From the NCBI RefSeq assembly GCF_002160065.1, contig NZ_NFJW01000006.1, positions 32,001-96,000 of the forward strand: a DNA stretch of 64,000 nucleotides, written 5' to 3'. Below, piece by piece: positions 43,928 through 52,342 of this stretch. Source of the stretch: Collinsella sp. An2. GTDB lineage: Bacteria; Actinomycetota; Coriobacteriia; Coriobacteriales; Coriobacteriaceae. The notes under the pieces are model-generated. The model worked only from the letters and a program-made list of their open reading frames with translations, searched no databases and was not told where the DNA came from. The position numbers and the translations under genes are program-made. The number at the start of each line of letters is the position of its first letter. The first letter of the stretch is position 1.

Positions 43928-44278
43928 CTATCTCGTAACGATGCGCCCGGCCGCCCGCTCTCTCAGCAGTTCTTCTGCACGCGTGATGCCGGCCTGCGTC
44001 GCCCGATACGTATTGCCCAGCTGTGCACCCGACGCATCGAACGAAGGAGTGGAGACAATCTGCCCTGCGCGCCTCAACTTGGTGAGGGCTCGGTCGACCA
44101 TCCTATCGCAGCAGCCCAGCTTCTGCGCGAGCTCTCGCTTTCTCATTGCAAGGGAACCGGATACCACCGTTTCCTGAACAATGAGCTCAAGCACCCGCTC
44201 GTGCACAAACGCATGACGACCGCATGCATGTCCGTTCGTAGCTTCGGGCTCAGCAACCACTCCATTCGTTTCGTCCAT
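43928..44278 (-). CDS. Small winged-helix regulator behind the adhesin
   Basis: A 116-aa protein. Residues 28-100 form a winged helix: VLELIVQETVVSGSLAMRKRELAQKLGCCDRMVDRALTKLRRAGQIVSTP, then a wing and a closing helix (TQAGITRAEELLRERA). The lead contains GHACGRHAF. GGAG in the last adhesin codons precedes its ATG, and only 4 bp separate it from the adhesin stop, so it shares the adhesin transcript. I infer that its expression is switched together with the adhesin; its target is unknown. Confidence 0.75.
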   Translation of the reverse strand: MDETNGVVAEPEATNGHACGRHAFVHERVLELIVQETVVSGSLAMRKRELAQKLGCCDRMVDRALTKLRRAGQIVSTPSFDASGAQLGNTYRATQAGITRAEELLRERAAGRIVTR

Positions 44279-44282
44279 GGTG

Positions 44283-47147
44283 CTACGCTCCGTGCTTTTT
44301 CACGTACAGCGAGACACCGATCAGCGCCGCTCCGGCAACAACGACGATGCCAACCACGAAGGGAACCATATCGCCCGTGTGAGGCAGCGTCGGCCCGCTC
44401 GGCGTGGTGGTCTCGACAGGAGGCTCGGCCGTAGGCGTGTAAACGTTGACGAACGTCGGCAGGTCGGTGAGATAGGTGCTCTCACCGTGCTTCTGCACCG
44501 TGTATTGGGCAGAAAGCTCGCCCTTGCCGTTGTCGGTCACCGTAACGGTGATGTCAAACACGGCGCCGTCGTAGGTGACGCCTTCCTGACCGTCGTTGAC
44601 CTCGGCGAGGGTGTAGTGATAAGCTCCGGCCTTCTTGTACTCAAGCACCGGGAACGCGAAGCTGCCGTCGGCGGCGTTGGTAACGGTTGCCAAAACCGAG
44701 CCGGCCTCGTCCTTGAGTTCGAAGGTGAACTGTCCGGCCTCGAGGCTACCGCCCTGGAGCTCCTTCTTAGCGCCCACCGTCACCGTAGTGCCCGTGGTGT
44801 CGTACACGTTCGTGAAGGTTGCATTGTTGCCCGTGACCTTCGCAACATACTTGGTGCCGCTCTTGGTCACGGTGACTACGACCTTGTAGGTCGCCTCGTC
44901 GTAGGTGATGCCGTCCTTCTGAACGCCCGGCGTGTTCGGATCGTCGTCCGTAGGCAGAACCTCGCTCACCACGTAGGTGTGCTCGCCTGTGGCCTTGAAG
45001 GTCTGCTCCGGGAAGGTCACGTTGCCGTTGGCGTCGTTGGTAGCCGTGGCGATGACCTTGCCGGTCTCGTCCACCAGCTGGAACGTGAACTGTCCAGCCT
45101 TAAGGTCGGCGCCCTTGAGCACCTTGTCGGCAGAGATGGTCACATCAGCCGGCGTGGTGGGCGTAGGAGTGGGTGTGGTGCCGCCGCCAGGTTCAGGGCT
45201 GGGTTCGGAGTTCTTCGTGTTAGTGATGGTAACGGTGTAATTACCATCTTCGCCCGTGACCGTATCACCGACTGTTGAGGTGTATCCCTCAACAGTCGTA
45301 AGCTCCTTAACCGCGTACTCGCCTTCGGGAAGATTTGTGAATTGCGCAGTCCAGCCATTCTCCTGGTTGAGATTGACGGTATCGAGCTGATAACCATCAG
45401 AGACAAGCGCTACCTCCACCTCAGGAAGCGTGGCGTCCTCAGAAACGCCTTCCCAAACCTTTTTTACAGTAAGCGTATGCTCGGTGACACCGGTCTCTGG
45501 GCTGGGAGCAGTTCCGATGATGACGCTGCCGTTAGCACCAACGCCAGCGCCACGGTTTGCCTGGTTTCCCGTGATAATCAGCTTGGCATTGTTATTTGCC
45601 ACTGCCTGCGCATCCTCGCTCATACTAGAGACCAGCGCGTAGCTCTGGCCCGCAACGTTGACATCAGTCACAGCATCACCCGGGTTGGACGCGTCATAAC
45701 GCGGCGTGCCATCAGAAACACCCAGATAATACATGCCGGTACCATCAAGACCCTCGCCCTTGTCGTTGGTTGCGTAGACGCCACCATCGTTGTAATAGGT
45801 GACCCTACCGCCACCAAGAGCGCGCATGGCAATGGAGAAGTCCTGGATACCCTCATCGTCGTCATGCTTGACAAATGCAAGGTCGGCACCGGCCGAACCT
45901 GTCTCGTCGCCCGAAGCGGTATTGCCGAAGACCGCGCCGCCGTTGGTAACGTAGACGCGCATGTCGCCGGTCGAGCAGGTCCAGATGCCGCCGCCGATCT
46001 TCTCCGCATTGTTGCCCGTTACCACAACGTTCTTAAGATTGACCTCCTGGCCGCGGACCACATAGATGCCGCCGCCCTGACGAGACGCCACGTTGTTTTC
46101 GATTCGGCCACCGGAGAGCTCAACATCACATGCCCAATCGGTGTTCTGGATACCGGTAAGGTACACGCCGGCACCGTACATAGACTTGTTGCCCGAAATG
46201 GTGCCACCCGTCATGTTGAATTTCGCGGTTGGGTTTGCCACCAGAGCAATGCCGCCGCCGTAGAACTGCCCCTCGTTGCCGGAAATCGTACCACCCGTCA
46301 TCTCGAGGTCGCCATTGACGATGTAGACGCCGCCGGCGTAGTAGGAATCGCCGTACGTGTTGTTGCAGATCTCGCCGCCGGACAGGTTGACCTTGCCGGG
46401 ATGCGCAAGATCGGAGTTGCTACCGATGTACAGACCGCATGAATCGTTGTTGGAAATGCTGCCGCCGCTCATATTAAGCACGCCATTAGATTCTGTGCCA
46501 TTCTTAACAGAGACAACACCTGAAGCACCCTGAGGGTCCTTCACGTAGCAGCCGGAAATCGTACCATCGGAAAAATCAAACACCGATCCCGGAGCAACGT
46601 ACACGATTCCCTGATAGTTACCACCCGTGAGCTGGCAGTCCGCAATGGAGCCGCCCTCCATGATGAAGTGGCCGCCGTCAGCAACGTACACAACACCACG
46701 CCCGGTCGCGCTGCCCGAGTTGATAACGTTCGCAATAGAGCCGCTCTTCAGATCAAGCGAACCGCCAACATAGATCATGCTGCCGGTATCAGCACCGTAA
46801 TTGCAGTCCTGTTGATTGCCATCAAGCGTTACGCCGTCAATCGTGAGCGTAGCACCTTCAGAAATAGCCAGAGGTGCCAGGCTCTCGCCCTTTTCAAAGC
46901 TATCCGCTAGCTTGATGGTGCCCGTGCCATTAAGCGTGACGTCTTTCTTCACGGTAACCGGCTGCTTAAGCTCAATATCGCCGGTAACCGTAACGTCACC
47001 GCCAGCTTCGATGGCCGCAATAAAGCCAGCCTCATCTGTCACCTCGGCAGCAAAAGCCTTCCCCGGAGAGAAGGCCGTCACCGCCAGTAAGAGCACGGCA
47101 AGGGTGGCGAACAACCTCCCAACCGTTCTCCGTAATGTTTCTCCCAT
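44283..47147 (-). CDS. LPXTG-anchored adhesin with beta-helix and pilin isopeptide domains
   Basis: A 954-aa surface protein. Signal peptide 1-33 (ending AFA); a parallel beta-helix at about 36-545 with GGxI/SGGxIxxN turns; a Cna-B domain at 555-647; two FctA-type pilin isopeptide domains at 668-783 and 788-904; sortase signal LPHTG at 921-925; membrane span and tail KKHGA. The isopeptide triads are visible: Lys675, Glu729, Asn780, and Lys795 or 796, Glu849, Asn901. GGAAGGAG precedes the ATG. A stem GCGAACAG/CTGTTTGC sits just upstream of the ribosome site. Its promoter region is bounded by inverted repeats; see the switch. Confidence 0.92.
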   Translation of the reverse strand: MGETLRRTVGRLFATLAVLLLAVTAFSPGKAFAAEVTDEAGFIAAIEAGGDVTVTGDIELKQPVTVKKDVTLNGTGTIKLADSFEKGESLAPLAISEGATLTIDGVTLDGNQQDCNYGADTGSMIYVGGSLDLKSGSIANVINSGSATGRGVVYVADGGHFIMEGGSIADCQLTGGNYQGIVYVAPGSVFDFSDGTISGCYVKDPQGASGVVSVKNGTESNGVLNMSGGSISNNDSCGLYIGSNSDLAHPGKVNLSGGEICNNTYGDSYYAGGVYIVNGDLEMTGGTISGNEGQFYGGGIALVANPTAKFNMTGGTISGNKSMYGAGVYLTGIQNTDWACDVELSGGRIENNVASRQGGGIYVVRGQEVNLKNVVVTGNNAEKIGGGIWTCSTGDMRVYVTNGGAVFGNTASGDETGSAGADLAFVKHDDDEGIQDFSIAMRALGGGRVTYYNDGGVYATNDKGEGLDGTGMYYLGVSDGTPRYDASNPGDAVTDVNVAGQSYALVSSMSEDAQAVANNNAKLIITGNQANRGAGVGANGSVIIGTAPSPETGVTEHTLTVKKVWEGVSEDATLPEVEVALVSDGYQLDTVNLNQENGWTAQFTNLPEGEYAVKELTTVEGYTSTVGDTVTGEDGNYTVTITNTKNSEPSPEPGGGTTPTPTPTTPADVTISADKVLKGADLKAGQFTFQLVDETGKVIATATNDANGNVTFPEQTFKATGEHTYVVSEVLPTDDDPNTPGVQKDGITYDEATYKVVVTVTKSGTKYVAKVTGNNATFTNVYDTTGTTVTVGAKKELQGGSLEAGQFTFELKDEAGSVLATVTNAADGSFAFPVLEYKKAGAYHYTLAEVNDGQEGVTYDGAVFDITVTVTDNGKGELSAQYTVQKHGESTYLTDLPTFVNVYTPTAEPPVETTTPSGPTLPHTGDMVPFVVGIVVVAGAALIGVSLYVKKHGA

Positions 47148-47208
47148 GGTTCTCCTTCCGTCGTCGCAAACAGAAAATGCCTGTTCGCAGGCCGTGTTTG
47201 ACGGTCAA

Positions 47209-47232
47209 CAACGGAATGGGCGTTCCGTTGCT
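47209..47232 (+). repeat. Left inverted repeat (recombination site) of the switch
   Basis: 24 bases, exact inverse of 47414-47437. Core CAACGGAA-TGGGCG-TTCCGTTG: 8-bp inverted arms around an asymmetric 6-bp spacer, the form of Xer-type recombinase sites. The asymmetric spacer gives the site a direction, as needed for inversion. Confidence 0.85.
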
Positions 47233-47252
47233 AGGTGGAGATTGGGGTGACT

Positions 47253-47290
47253 AAAAATGAAAAACGACCCGCGCAAATAGCGACAGGTCG
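47253..47290 (-). terminator. Intrinsic terminator inside the invertible segment, facing the adhesin
   Basis: On the minus strand, CGACCTGT and GCGGGTCG form an 8-bp stem (two G-U pairs), 10-base loop, followed by TTTTTCATTTTTAG. In the present orientation it would stop transcripts running from the segment toward the adhesin. Confidence 0.6.
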
Positions 47291-47350
47291 AGGTATCGGC
47301 CGCGCGAGGGCCCGGCAGCCGGAAGGGATTTACGGGCTTTGTGCTAAAAT

Positions 47351-47380
47351 TTGGCTACATTTGTCTGCAAGGTATATATT
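47351..47380 (+). promoter_or_regulatory. Promoter candidate inside the invertible segment
   Basis: TTGGCT (47351-47356) is followed after 16 bases by TATATA (47373) or after 18 by TATATT (47375). It points rightward, away from the adhesin. The reverse strand also offers TTTACC (47400-47395) 16 bases from the same TATATA, so direction is not settled by boxes alone. Confidence 0.5.
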
Positions 47381-47413
47381 TCTTCATATCCGCAGGTAAA
47401 TGGGGTGTTAGCC

Positions 47414-47437
47414 AGCAACGGAACGCCCATTCCGTTG
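47414..47437 (-). repeat. Right inverted repeat (recombination site) of the switch
   Basis: Exact 24-bp inverse of 47209-47232. Here the arms extend to 10 bp (AGCAACGGAA and TTCCGTTGCT) around spacer CGCCCA. It lies 75 bp from the recombinase stop codon. Confidence 0.85.
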
Positions 47438-47455
47438 CTTTTATTTCGGCTCACA

Positions 47456-47477
47456 GAGACGCAACGGGCGGCGTCTC
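47456..47477 (-). terminator. Hairpin between recombinase and switch
   Basis: GAGACGC and GCGTCTC, 8-base loop, 34 bp after the recombinase stop (minus strand). No T run follows. It may insulate the switch from recombinase transcription. Confidence 0.4.
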
Positions 47478-47511
47478 AACGAGCCTCGGACTCAGTCCTC
47501 AGCAGACGCAG

Positions 47512-48363
47512 CTAGACGAATCCCAAGCATGAAACCTGGCGGCGCCGTTCGGCTTCATCTTCCGCCAAATACAATCGCGTCGTCTCCAATCGGGCATGGC
47601 CTAACAGGACGCTCAAAGATTCCAGATCGCGATGCACCCGTTGAAACGTCGTGGCAAACAGATGCCGGAGTGCATGCGGAAACACGCGACGTACTTCGAT
47701 GCCGGCAAGGCGCGCGAGCTCCTTGAGAATGCGCCACACCCGCGTACGATCGATCGGGTTGCCGCTTCGCGTCACAAACACCGGGCCCGACCGTATCTTC
47801 TGCCGAAACACATGGATCGTGAGCAACTTGCAGAGCCGCTCGGGAAACCAAACGCGACGCGTCCTCCCCTTGTTTCTCACCACGGCGTAGCCCACGCGTA
47901 CGGCATCCACCGTCACCGCTTCAAGCTCGCTGACGCGAATGCCTGTCGAACAGAGCGTCTGTACCAGAAGCGCCTCCACGTTGTCGCCCTTATTGTGGGC
48001 AGCTTTGACAAGCTTTTTATAATCGGCCTTTGTAATGCCGTCGACCGCACAGCGCGGCATGGGCTGCACGCGAAGACGACGCAGCTTGAGCTCGGAGTGC
48101 CCTACAAACGCGAGGAAGCCGTTGACTGCCGCAATGGCGGTGTTTGCTCCCGAAGGAGCGCGTTCTTCCAACAGCTTTGCCTTATACGCAAGAACATCCT
48201 CGCGGCCAATCTCCGCCGCCGAGCCCACGCAGCGTTCGCTGGCGAACGCTGCAAAGTAACGCGCCTCGCGCAGATAGCGCTCAACGGTCGCCGGAGCGGC
48301 CTCCCTGTGCACCAGATACTGTTCCCACCGCGCAACCTCCGGCCAATGCTCTCGCTGCGTCAT
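47512..48363 (-). CDS. Tyrosine recombinase (Xer family), likely DNA invertase of the switch
   Basis: A 283-aa integrase-family recombinase. The SAM-like core-binding domain is residues 8-92. The catalytic set is complete: Arg143 (TGIRVSEL), Lys165 (RNKGRTRR), His230 and Arg233 (FPHALRH), His256 (LLGHARLETT) and nucleophile Tyr265 (RLYLAED). Length is that of XerC/D, without the N-terminal arm-binding domain of phage integrases. It lies 75 bp from the right repeat, transcribed toward the switch. Sites with 8-bp arms and a 6-bp spacer fit this family. No phage genes surround it. Confidence 0.92.
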   Translation of the reverse strand: MTQREHWPEVARWEQYLVHREAAPATVERYLREARYFAAFASERCVGSAAEIGREDVLAYKAKLLEERAPSGANTAIAAVNGFLAFVGHSELKLRRLRVQPMPRCAVDGITKADYKKLVKAAHNKGDNVEALLVQTLCSTGIRVSELEAVTVDAVRVGYAVVRNKGRTRRVWFPERLCKLLTIHVFRQKIRSGPVFVTRSGNPIDRTRVWRILKELARLAGIEVRRVFPHALRHLFATTFQRVHRDLESLSVLLGHARLETTRLYLAEDEAERRRQVSCLGFV

Positions 48364-48568
48364 ACATCCTCCCTGCCCTTCATAACGTTTCGCGAGGCAA
48401 CACTGTATAGACCGATTAACCCCTTATAGGTAACGATAGTTGCTCGACCGGACATATGTTCGATTTTTGGTCGCGATATATGTACGTTCTATGGAGAGAT
48501 ACCATCCGCCTGCTGAGCACGCGCGGATATAACCAAGCTCGACACGGCATACGACCGCGTCGAGCCGT

Positions 48569-48600
48569 GAAAAACAAACGGGGCCCCGTCAGGCCCCGCG
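48569..48600 (-). terminator. Intrinsic terminator of addBA
   Basis: On the minus strand CGGGGCC-TGAC-GGCCCCG is followed by TTTGTTTTTC, directly after the addA stop. Between 48364 and 48568 no gene is seen. Confidence 0.8.
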
Positions 48601-48602
48601 TA

Positions 48603-51600
48603 TTAGAACTGATAGGTCACTGTCTGAGGCTCTCCCGGACAGGAGGGGTCCTCGATCTGTACGCGAACGAACGTAAGCGTCACACGAGCAAACCCCGCCC
48701 GGTGCAGCGCATCGGCATAGACGCGAGCTTGCAGCTCATGCTTATCCCGAAGCTTCTCGGGCATCTCAGATGCAGAGCCACCGGTCTTGTAATCAACTAC
48801 AAACGCCTCGTCCGGCCGGGCGGGATCGGTGCACAAGACGTCGATCGAGCCCTCGGCATAAGAGCCGAACCGCTCGCGCGCCCCGTCCATGCCCTCAGAG
48901 AAAAACGGCACCTCGGCACGCACGCACGGCCACGACAGCACCTCTCGGCGCACCGCAGACCTCTCCCATCGGCCAAGCGCCTCCAAGAGCCGCGCGCGCT
49001 GGGACTCCGAAACCCCCCAATAGGCACACAGGGAGGCGATGCGCGACGCGGGGACCGTGCCTTGACGGGTCTCGATAAGCCATTGTGCCGCAGCATGGAA
49101 CGCCGAGCCGAGCGCCGTAGGGTCTTCGGGAACAGCAGCCTGCGCCGTTGATACGGGCTCCGCGCCGGCGCCCTCATCAGCGTCGTCACCAAACGTCGCA
49201 TCTACAACGTCGACCACCGGAGGCGCAGGTGCGACCTCATCCGCATCGGAGGATGCGACAAGCGAGGCAACAGACTCGCCCTCCCCCAAACCAGCGGCGT
49301 CGAGGGCATCGGCAAACTCACCAGCATCTGCCGCAACAGCTCGGTCCTCATCCTCGGCGTGCAGCGCTGCCGCCATGGACGTATAGCTGTACGAGATACG
49401 CGGGGGCCTGGGCGACGGAGCGGTGCGCACGGAAACACGTACCGGCTCGACGAGCGTAAACGTATCCATGGGACCGTCGTCATCTGGAAGCGCGTCTTCC
49501 GCCCCGGGCGCGCCAACGGGCTCCTCCCCCTCGGGCGTCGCCGCCTCAACCGCTTCATATGAGGCGTCCTCAAACACGAATCCGCTCAGAGGAATGAACT
49601 CGAAGTCGCCGGGCTGCGAGCCCTCGTAATACAGACGATTCGTTGCAAGCGATGGCCACGCAGGCAGGATACGCTCCAACACGCGCCCGGTGAGGTCGGT
49701 CCTCTCGTCAAACTTGAGCGTGGGAATCTTGCCCTCAGACCCGATTCGTTCCCCCATGGCAAGAATCAGAAGCTCTCGCGCGCGGGTCATGGCAACGTAG
49801 AGCAGGCGCGCCCGCTCCGCGAGTTCGAGCTGAAGATTCTCCTCGCCAAAGCTATTGAACGCACCAAGCGCCGACCCCGTAGCACACACCTCGTCTGCCA
49901 GGTCATCGTTAAGCCACTTCGTCACTTTTTTGAACTGTTTCTCGACTGCAGTCGCCGAAATACTCGAACCGTCAGAGGCGGTAATCGAGGGGAATCGCGA
50001 AGGCAGCAGGGCCGCATCCACGCGGTCGCTCTCCCGCCGCACGCGGAACCTCGAGGCGTCGCTTCGAACCGAAAAACACTCCGCAACCGCCACCACGGGG
50101 AACTCAAGGCCCTTGGACGCGTGCACCGTCATGATGCGCACCGCGTCGCCACCCTCCTCGTTGAGGGCTCCCGGCGCCTCCTTGCCCGCCAAAAAGCGGT
50201 CGAAGGCCAGGACGATCTTTCGCGGAGCGTTCCCCAGCTCTGCCTCGGCCTCGCCCAGGGCGTCGAGGGCCTTGAGCACGTTTGCCGCGACCGCTTTGCC
50301 TTCCGGCCCGCGATCGGCAAGGCGCACGAACCAGCCGGACTCGTTCACCACGTCGCGAGCGATGCGGGCGAAGGGGTCGCGACCCACACGCGAGAACGCC
50401 CGACGCAGCACCGTGCGGGCGCGCCCGACCAGCTCGAGACCCGCAAGCCCCGGCGCGTCGTCGCTGGATGCAATGCCCGCGTCGAGGTTGCGACGGCGCG
50501 TCTCACCGGTCTCGGAATCCCAGGCGGTCGTGAGCGCCAAGAACTCCTGCACGCCGAGCGAGAACATGGGCGATTGCAGCAGCAGCGCCAGACCCTGGGC
50601 GGTATCCGCCGGGTTTGCAAGCGCGCAGGCAAGGGCGCGCACCGCGGAGACCTCGGGCGCCTGAGAGAAGACCGATCCTCCCGCTATGACGCAGTCGAGC
50701 CCTTCCGCCCGAATGGCATCGGCGTAGAGATCGGCATAGGTCATGCCGCCCAACAGGAGCACCATGCCGCCCGCCGGCTGGCCCGCATCGGACAGCTCGC
50801 GAAAGCGACGGGCAATGGAAGCGGCGAGCGCCGGACGAATGTCCTCGGTGTGCTGGGCCGCCACGAAGATCGCCTGCCGACGCGACGCGCCCTGCGCCTT
50901 AAGACCGTCGGCGCGCCCCTCGTTGGGCACGAGGTCCAGAAAATCCCTCATGATGCCGCCGCGACCATCATCAAAGACCTGCGCCACATAGTCGAGGATG
51001 TCGGCATGGCTGCGGAAGTTCTTGATGAGGCGCACGATATGCCCGTGCCCGGCGGCGTCCTGCCCGGCAGCGGCGTCCTTGCTGACAGCGCCGTCCTGGC
51101 CGGCGATGCCGTCCGCGCCCGCATCGGACATGCGAGAGATCTCGCGCTCCTTACGCCGGAAGACTTCGACATCGGCACCGCGGAACCGATAAATCGACTG
51201 CTGAGCATCACCCACGGTACACAGGTGTATGCCGCCCTCCCCCGCAAGCAGGTCGATGAGGTCAACCTGCTGCTGAGCGGTATCTTGAAACTCGTCGATC
51301 ATGACCAGCTTGAACTTGCCCTCATAGGCGGCGCGGACCGACTCGTGGTCGCGCAGCGCCGCAAAGGCAAGACGCAGCAGGTCGTCGTTGTCGAGCAGCG
51401 ACTGCTCCGCCTTGAGCCGTCTATACTCCGCCTCGACGTTGCGCGCAAAGAGTAAGAGCTCGTCCAGAGCATCCGAAGACAGCGCTACATAGGCATTGAC
51501 GACCGCCTCGGCAGCTTCGGCTTTGATGAGCGTCGCGGCAGCCTTGGCGTTGCCGCTCGCAGCCGGCACGTCGAGGTTCATGAGCAGCTCGACGACCTGA

Positions 51601-52340
51601 TCCAATGTCGCTGTGGAAGCGTCGATGGCCTCCGCGCGCCCCAGAAGTTCCTGGGCCTTCTGTGCACCCTTGCTCTTGGGATTTGCGTCCGCCAGATAGG
51701 CGCGGCATGCATCCGCCAGGCCCGAGAAGTCGACATAGCCGCGCGCAAGGTGCACGTCGTCCATGCCGTGGGGCAGCGCGCACGAAAGCTCAAGCAGACG
51801 ACGCACGATGCCCACGACGCTTGTCCCGCCTTCGCCGCCCCCGGGACGAACCTCCCCGCGCAGCGCAAACCAGTCGCGGATGCCGCCATGGAAGGGCAGC
51901 CTGCCCTCCGCTTGCATGCGGGCAAGAACATGCTCCACAGCCTGGTCCATGAGCTCGTCAGGGTCGCCCAACACCGAGAACTCGGGGTCCAGGCCCAGCT
52001 CGAGCGCATGGGCGCGCAAGATGCGCGAACACATGCCATGGATGGTCGAGATCCAGGCGTCGTCGACGCGGAGCGCTTCCTCTTCCACGCCCGCCTTGAC
52101 GAGCGCGGCGCGCACCCGCTCGCGTATCTCTGCCGCGGCGTCTTTGGTAAACGTGATGGCAAGCACCTGGTCCAGATGGTCCACATAAGGTCCGGACTCC
52201 GGGCTCAGCGCCCAAAGGATGCGCTGGGTGAGCGTGAACGTCTTGCCCGAGCCTGCTCCCGCGGAAACAAAGAGCGGCCCATCGAGCGTTTTCACGATCT
52301 CGAGCTGCTGAGGCATGAGGGTGCTGAGGTCGATCGCCAT
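48603..52340 (-). CDS. addA: AddA-type helicase-nuclease subunit
   Basis: A 1245-aa UvrD-like helicase fused to a RecB-type nuclease. Walker A SAGAGSGKTFTLTQRI at 26-41, AITFTKDAAAEIRERV, ISTIHGMCSRIL, Walker B IDEFQDTAQQQ near 348, GDAQQSIYRFRGAD, MTVHASKGLEFPVV and VAMTRARELL are all present. The C-terminal nuclease has VVDYKTG near 1182 and KHELQARVYADAL. A 200-residue acidic, low-complexity segment (about 930-1060) precedes the nuclease. It starts 2 bp after the addB stop. Works in double-strand break repair ahead of RecA loading and the RuvABC proteins. Confidence 0.93.
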   Translation of the reverse strand: MAIDLSTLMPQQLEIVKTLDGPLFVSAGAGSGKTFTLTQRILWALSPESGPYVDHLDQVLAITFTKDAAAEIRERVRAALVKAGVEEEALRVDDAWISTIHGMCSRILRAHALELGLDPEFSVLGDPDELMDQAVEHVLARMQAEGRLPFHGGIRDWFALRGEVRPGGGEGGTSVVGIVRRLLELSCALPHGMDDVHLARGYVDFSGLADACRAYLADANPKSKGAQKAQELLGRAEAIDASTATLDQVVELLMNLDVPAASGNAKAAATLIKAEAAEAVVNAYVALSSDALDELLLFARNVEAEYRRLKAEQSLLDNDDLLRLAFAALRDHESVRAAYEGKFKLVMIDEFQDTAQQQVDLIDLLAGEGGIHLCTVGDAQQSIYRFRGADVEVFRRKEREISRMSDAGADGIAGQDGAVSKDAAAGQDAAGHGHIVRLIKNFRSHADILDYVAQVFDDGRGGIMRDFLDLVPNEGRADGLKAQGASRRQAIFVAAQHTEDIRPALAASIARRFRELSDAGQPAGGMVLLLGGMTYADLYADAIRAEGLDCVIAGGSVFSQAPEVSAVRALACALANPADTAQGLALLLQSPMFSLGVQEFLALTTAWDSETGETRRRNLDAGIASSDDAPGLAGLELVGRARTVLRRAFSRVGRDPFARIARDVVNESGWFVRLADRGPEGKAVAANVLKALDALGEAEAELGNAPRKIVLAFDRFLAGKEAPGALNEEGGDAVRIMTVHASKGLEFPVVAVAECFSVRSDASRFRVRRESDRVDAALLPSRFPSITASDGSSISATAVEKQFKKVTKWLNDDLADEVCATGSALGAFNSFGEENLQLELAERARLLYVAMTRARELLILAMGERIGSEGKIPTLKFDERTDLTGRVLERILPAWPSLATNRLYYEGSQPGDFEFIPLSGFVFEDASYEAVEAATPEGEEPVGAPGAEDALPDDDGPMDTFTLVEPVRVSVRTAPSPRPPRISYSYTSMAAALHAEDEDRAVAADAGEFADALDAAGLGEGESVASLVASSDADEVAPAPPVVDVVDATFGDDADEGAGAEPVSTAQAAVPEDPTALGSAFHAAAQWLIETRQGTVPASRIASLCAYWGVSESQRARLLEALGRWERSAVRREVLSWPCVRAEVPFFSEGMDGARERFGSYAEGSIDVLCTDPARPDEAFVVDYKTGGSASEMPEKLRDKHELQARVYADALHRAGFARVTLTFVRVQIEDPSCPGEPQTVTYQF

Positions 52341-52342
52341 GG

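Larger units (their letters stand above)
47209..47437. promoter_or_regulatory. Invertible promoter segment of the adhesin operon
   Basis: A 181-bp centre (47233-47413) is bounded by a perfect 24-bp inverted repeat and lies between the adhesin start (62 bp away) and a tyrosine recombinase gene. It carries promoter-like boxes and a terminator, and no gene. Inversion would turn its promoter toward or away from the adhesin. This arrangement is known for phase-variable surface structures in other gut bacteria; here it is an inference from sequence alone. Confidence 0.8.

Noticed and set aside
47512-48363. Recombinase as a prophage integrase
   Set aside because: It lacks the N-terminal arm-binding domain, no phage genes or tRNA attachment site are near, and the inverted repeats beside it fit an invertase better.
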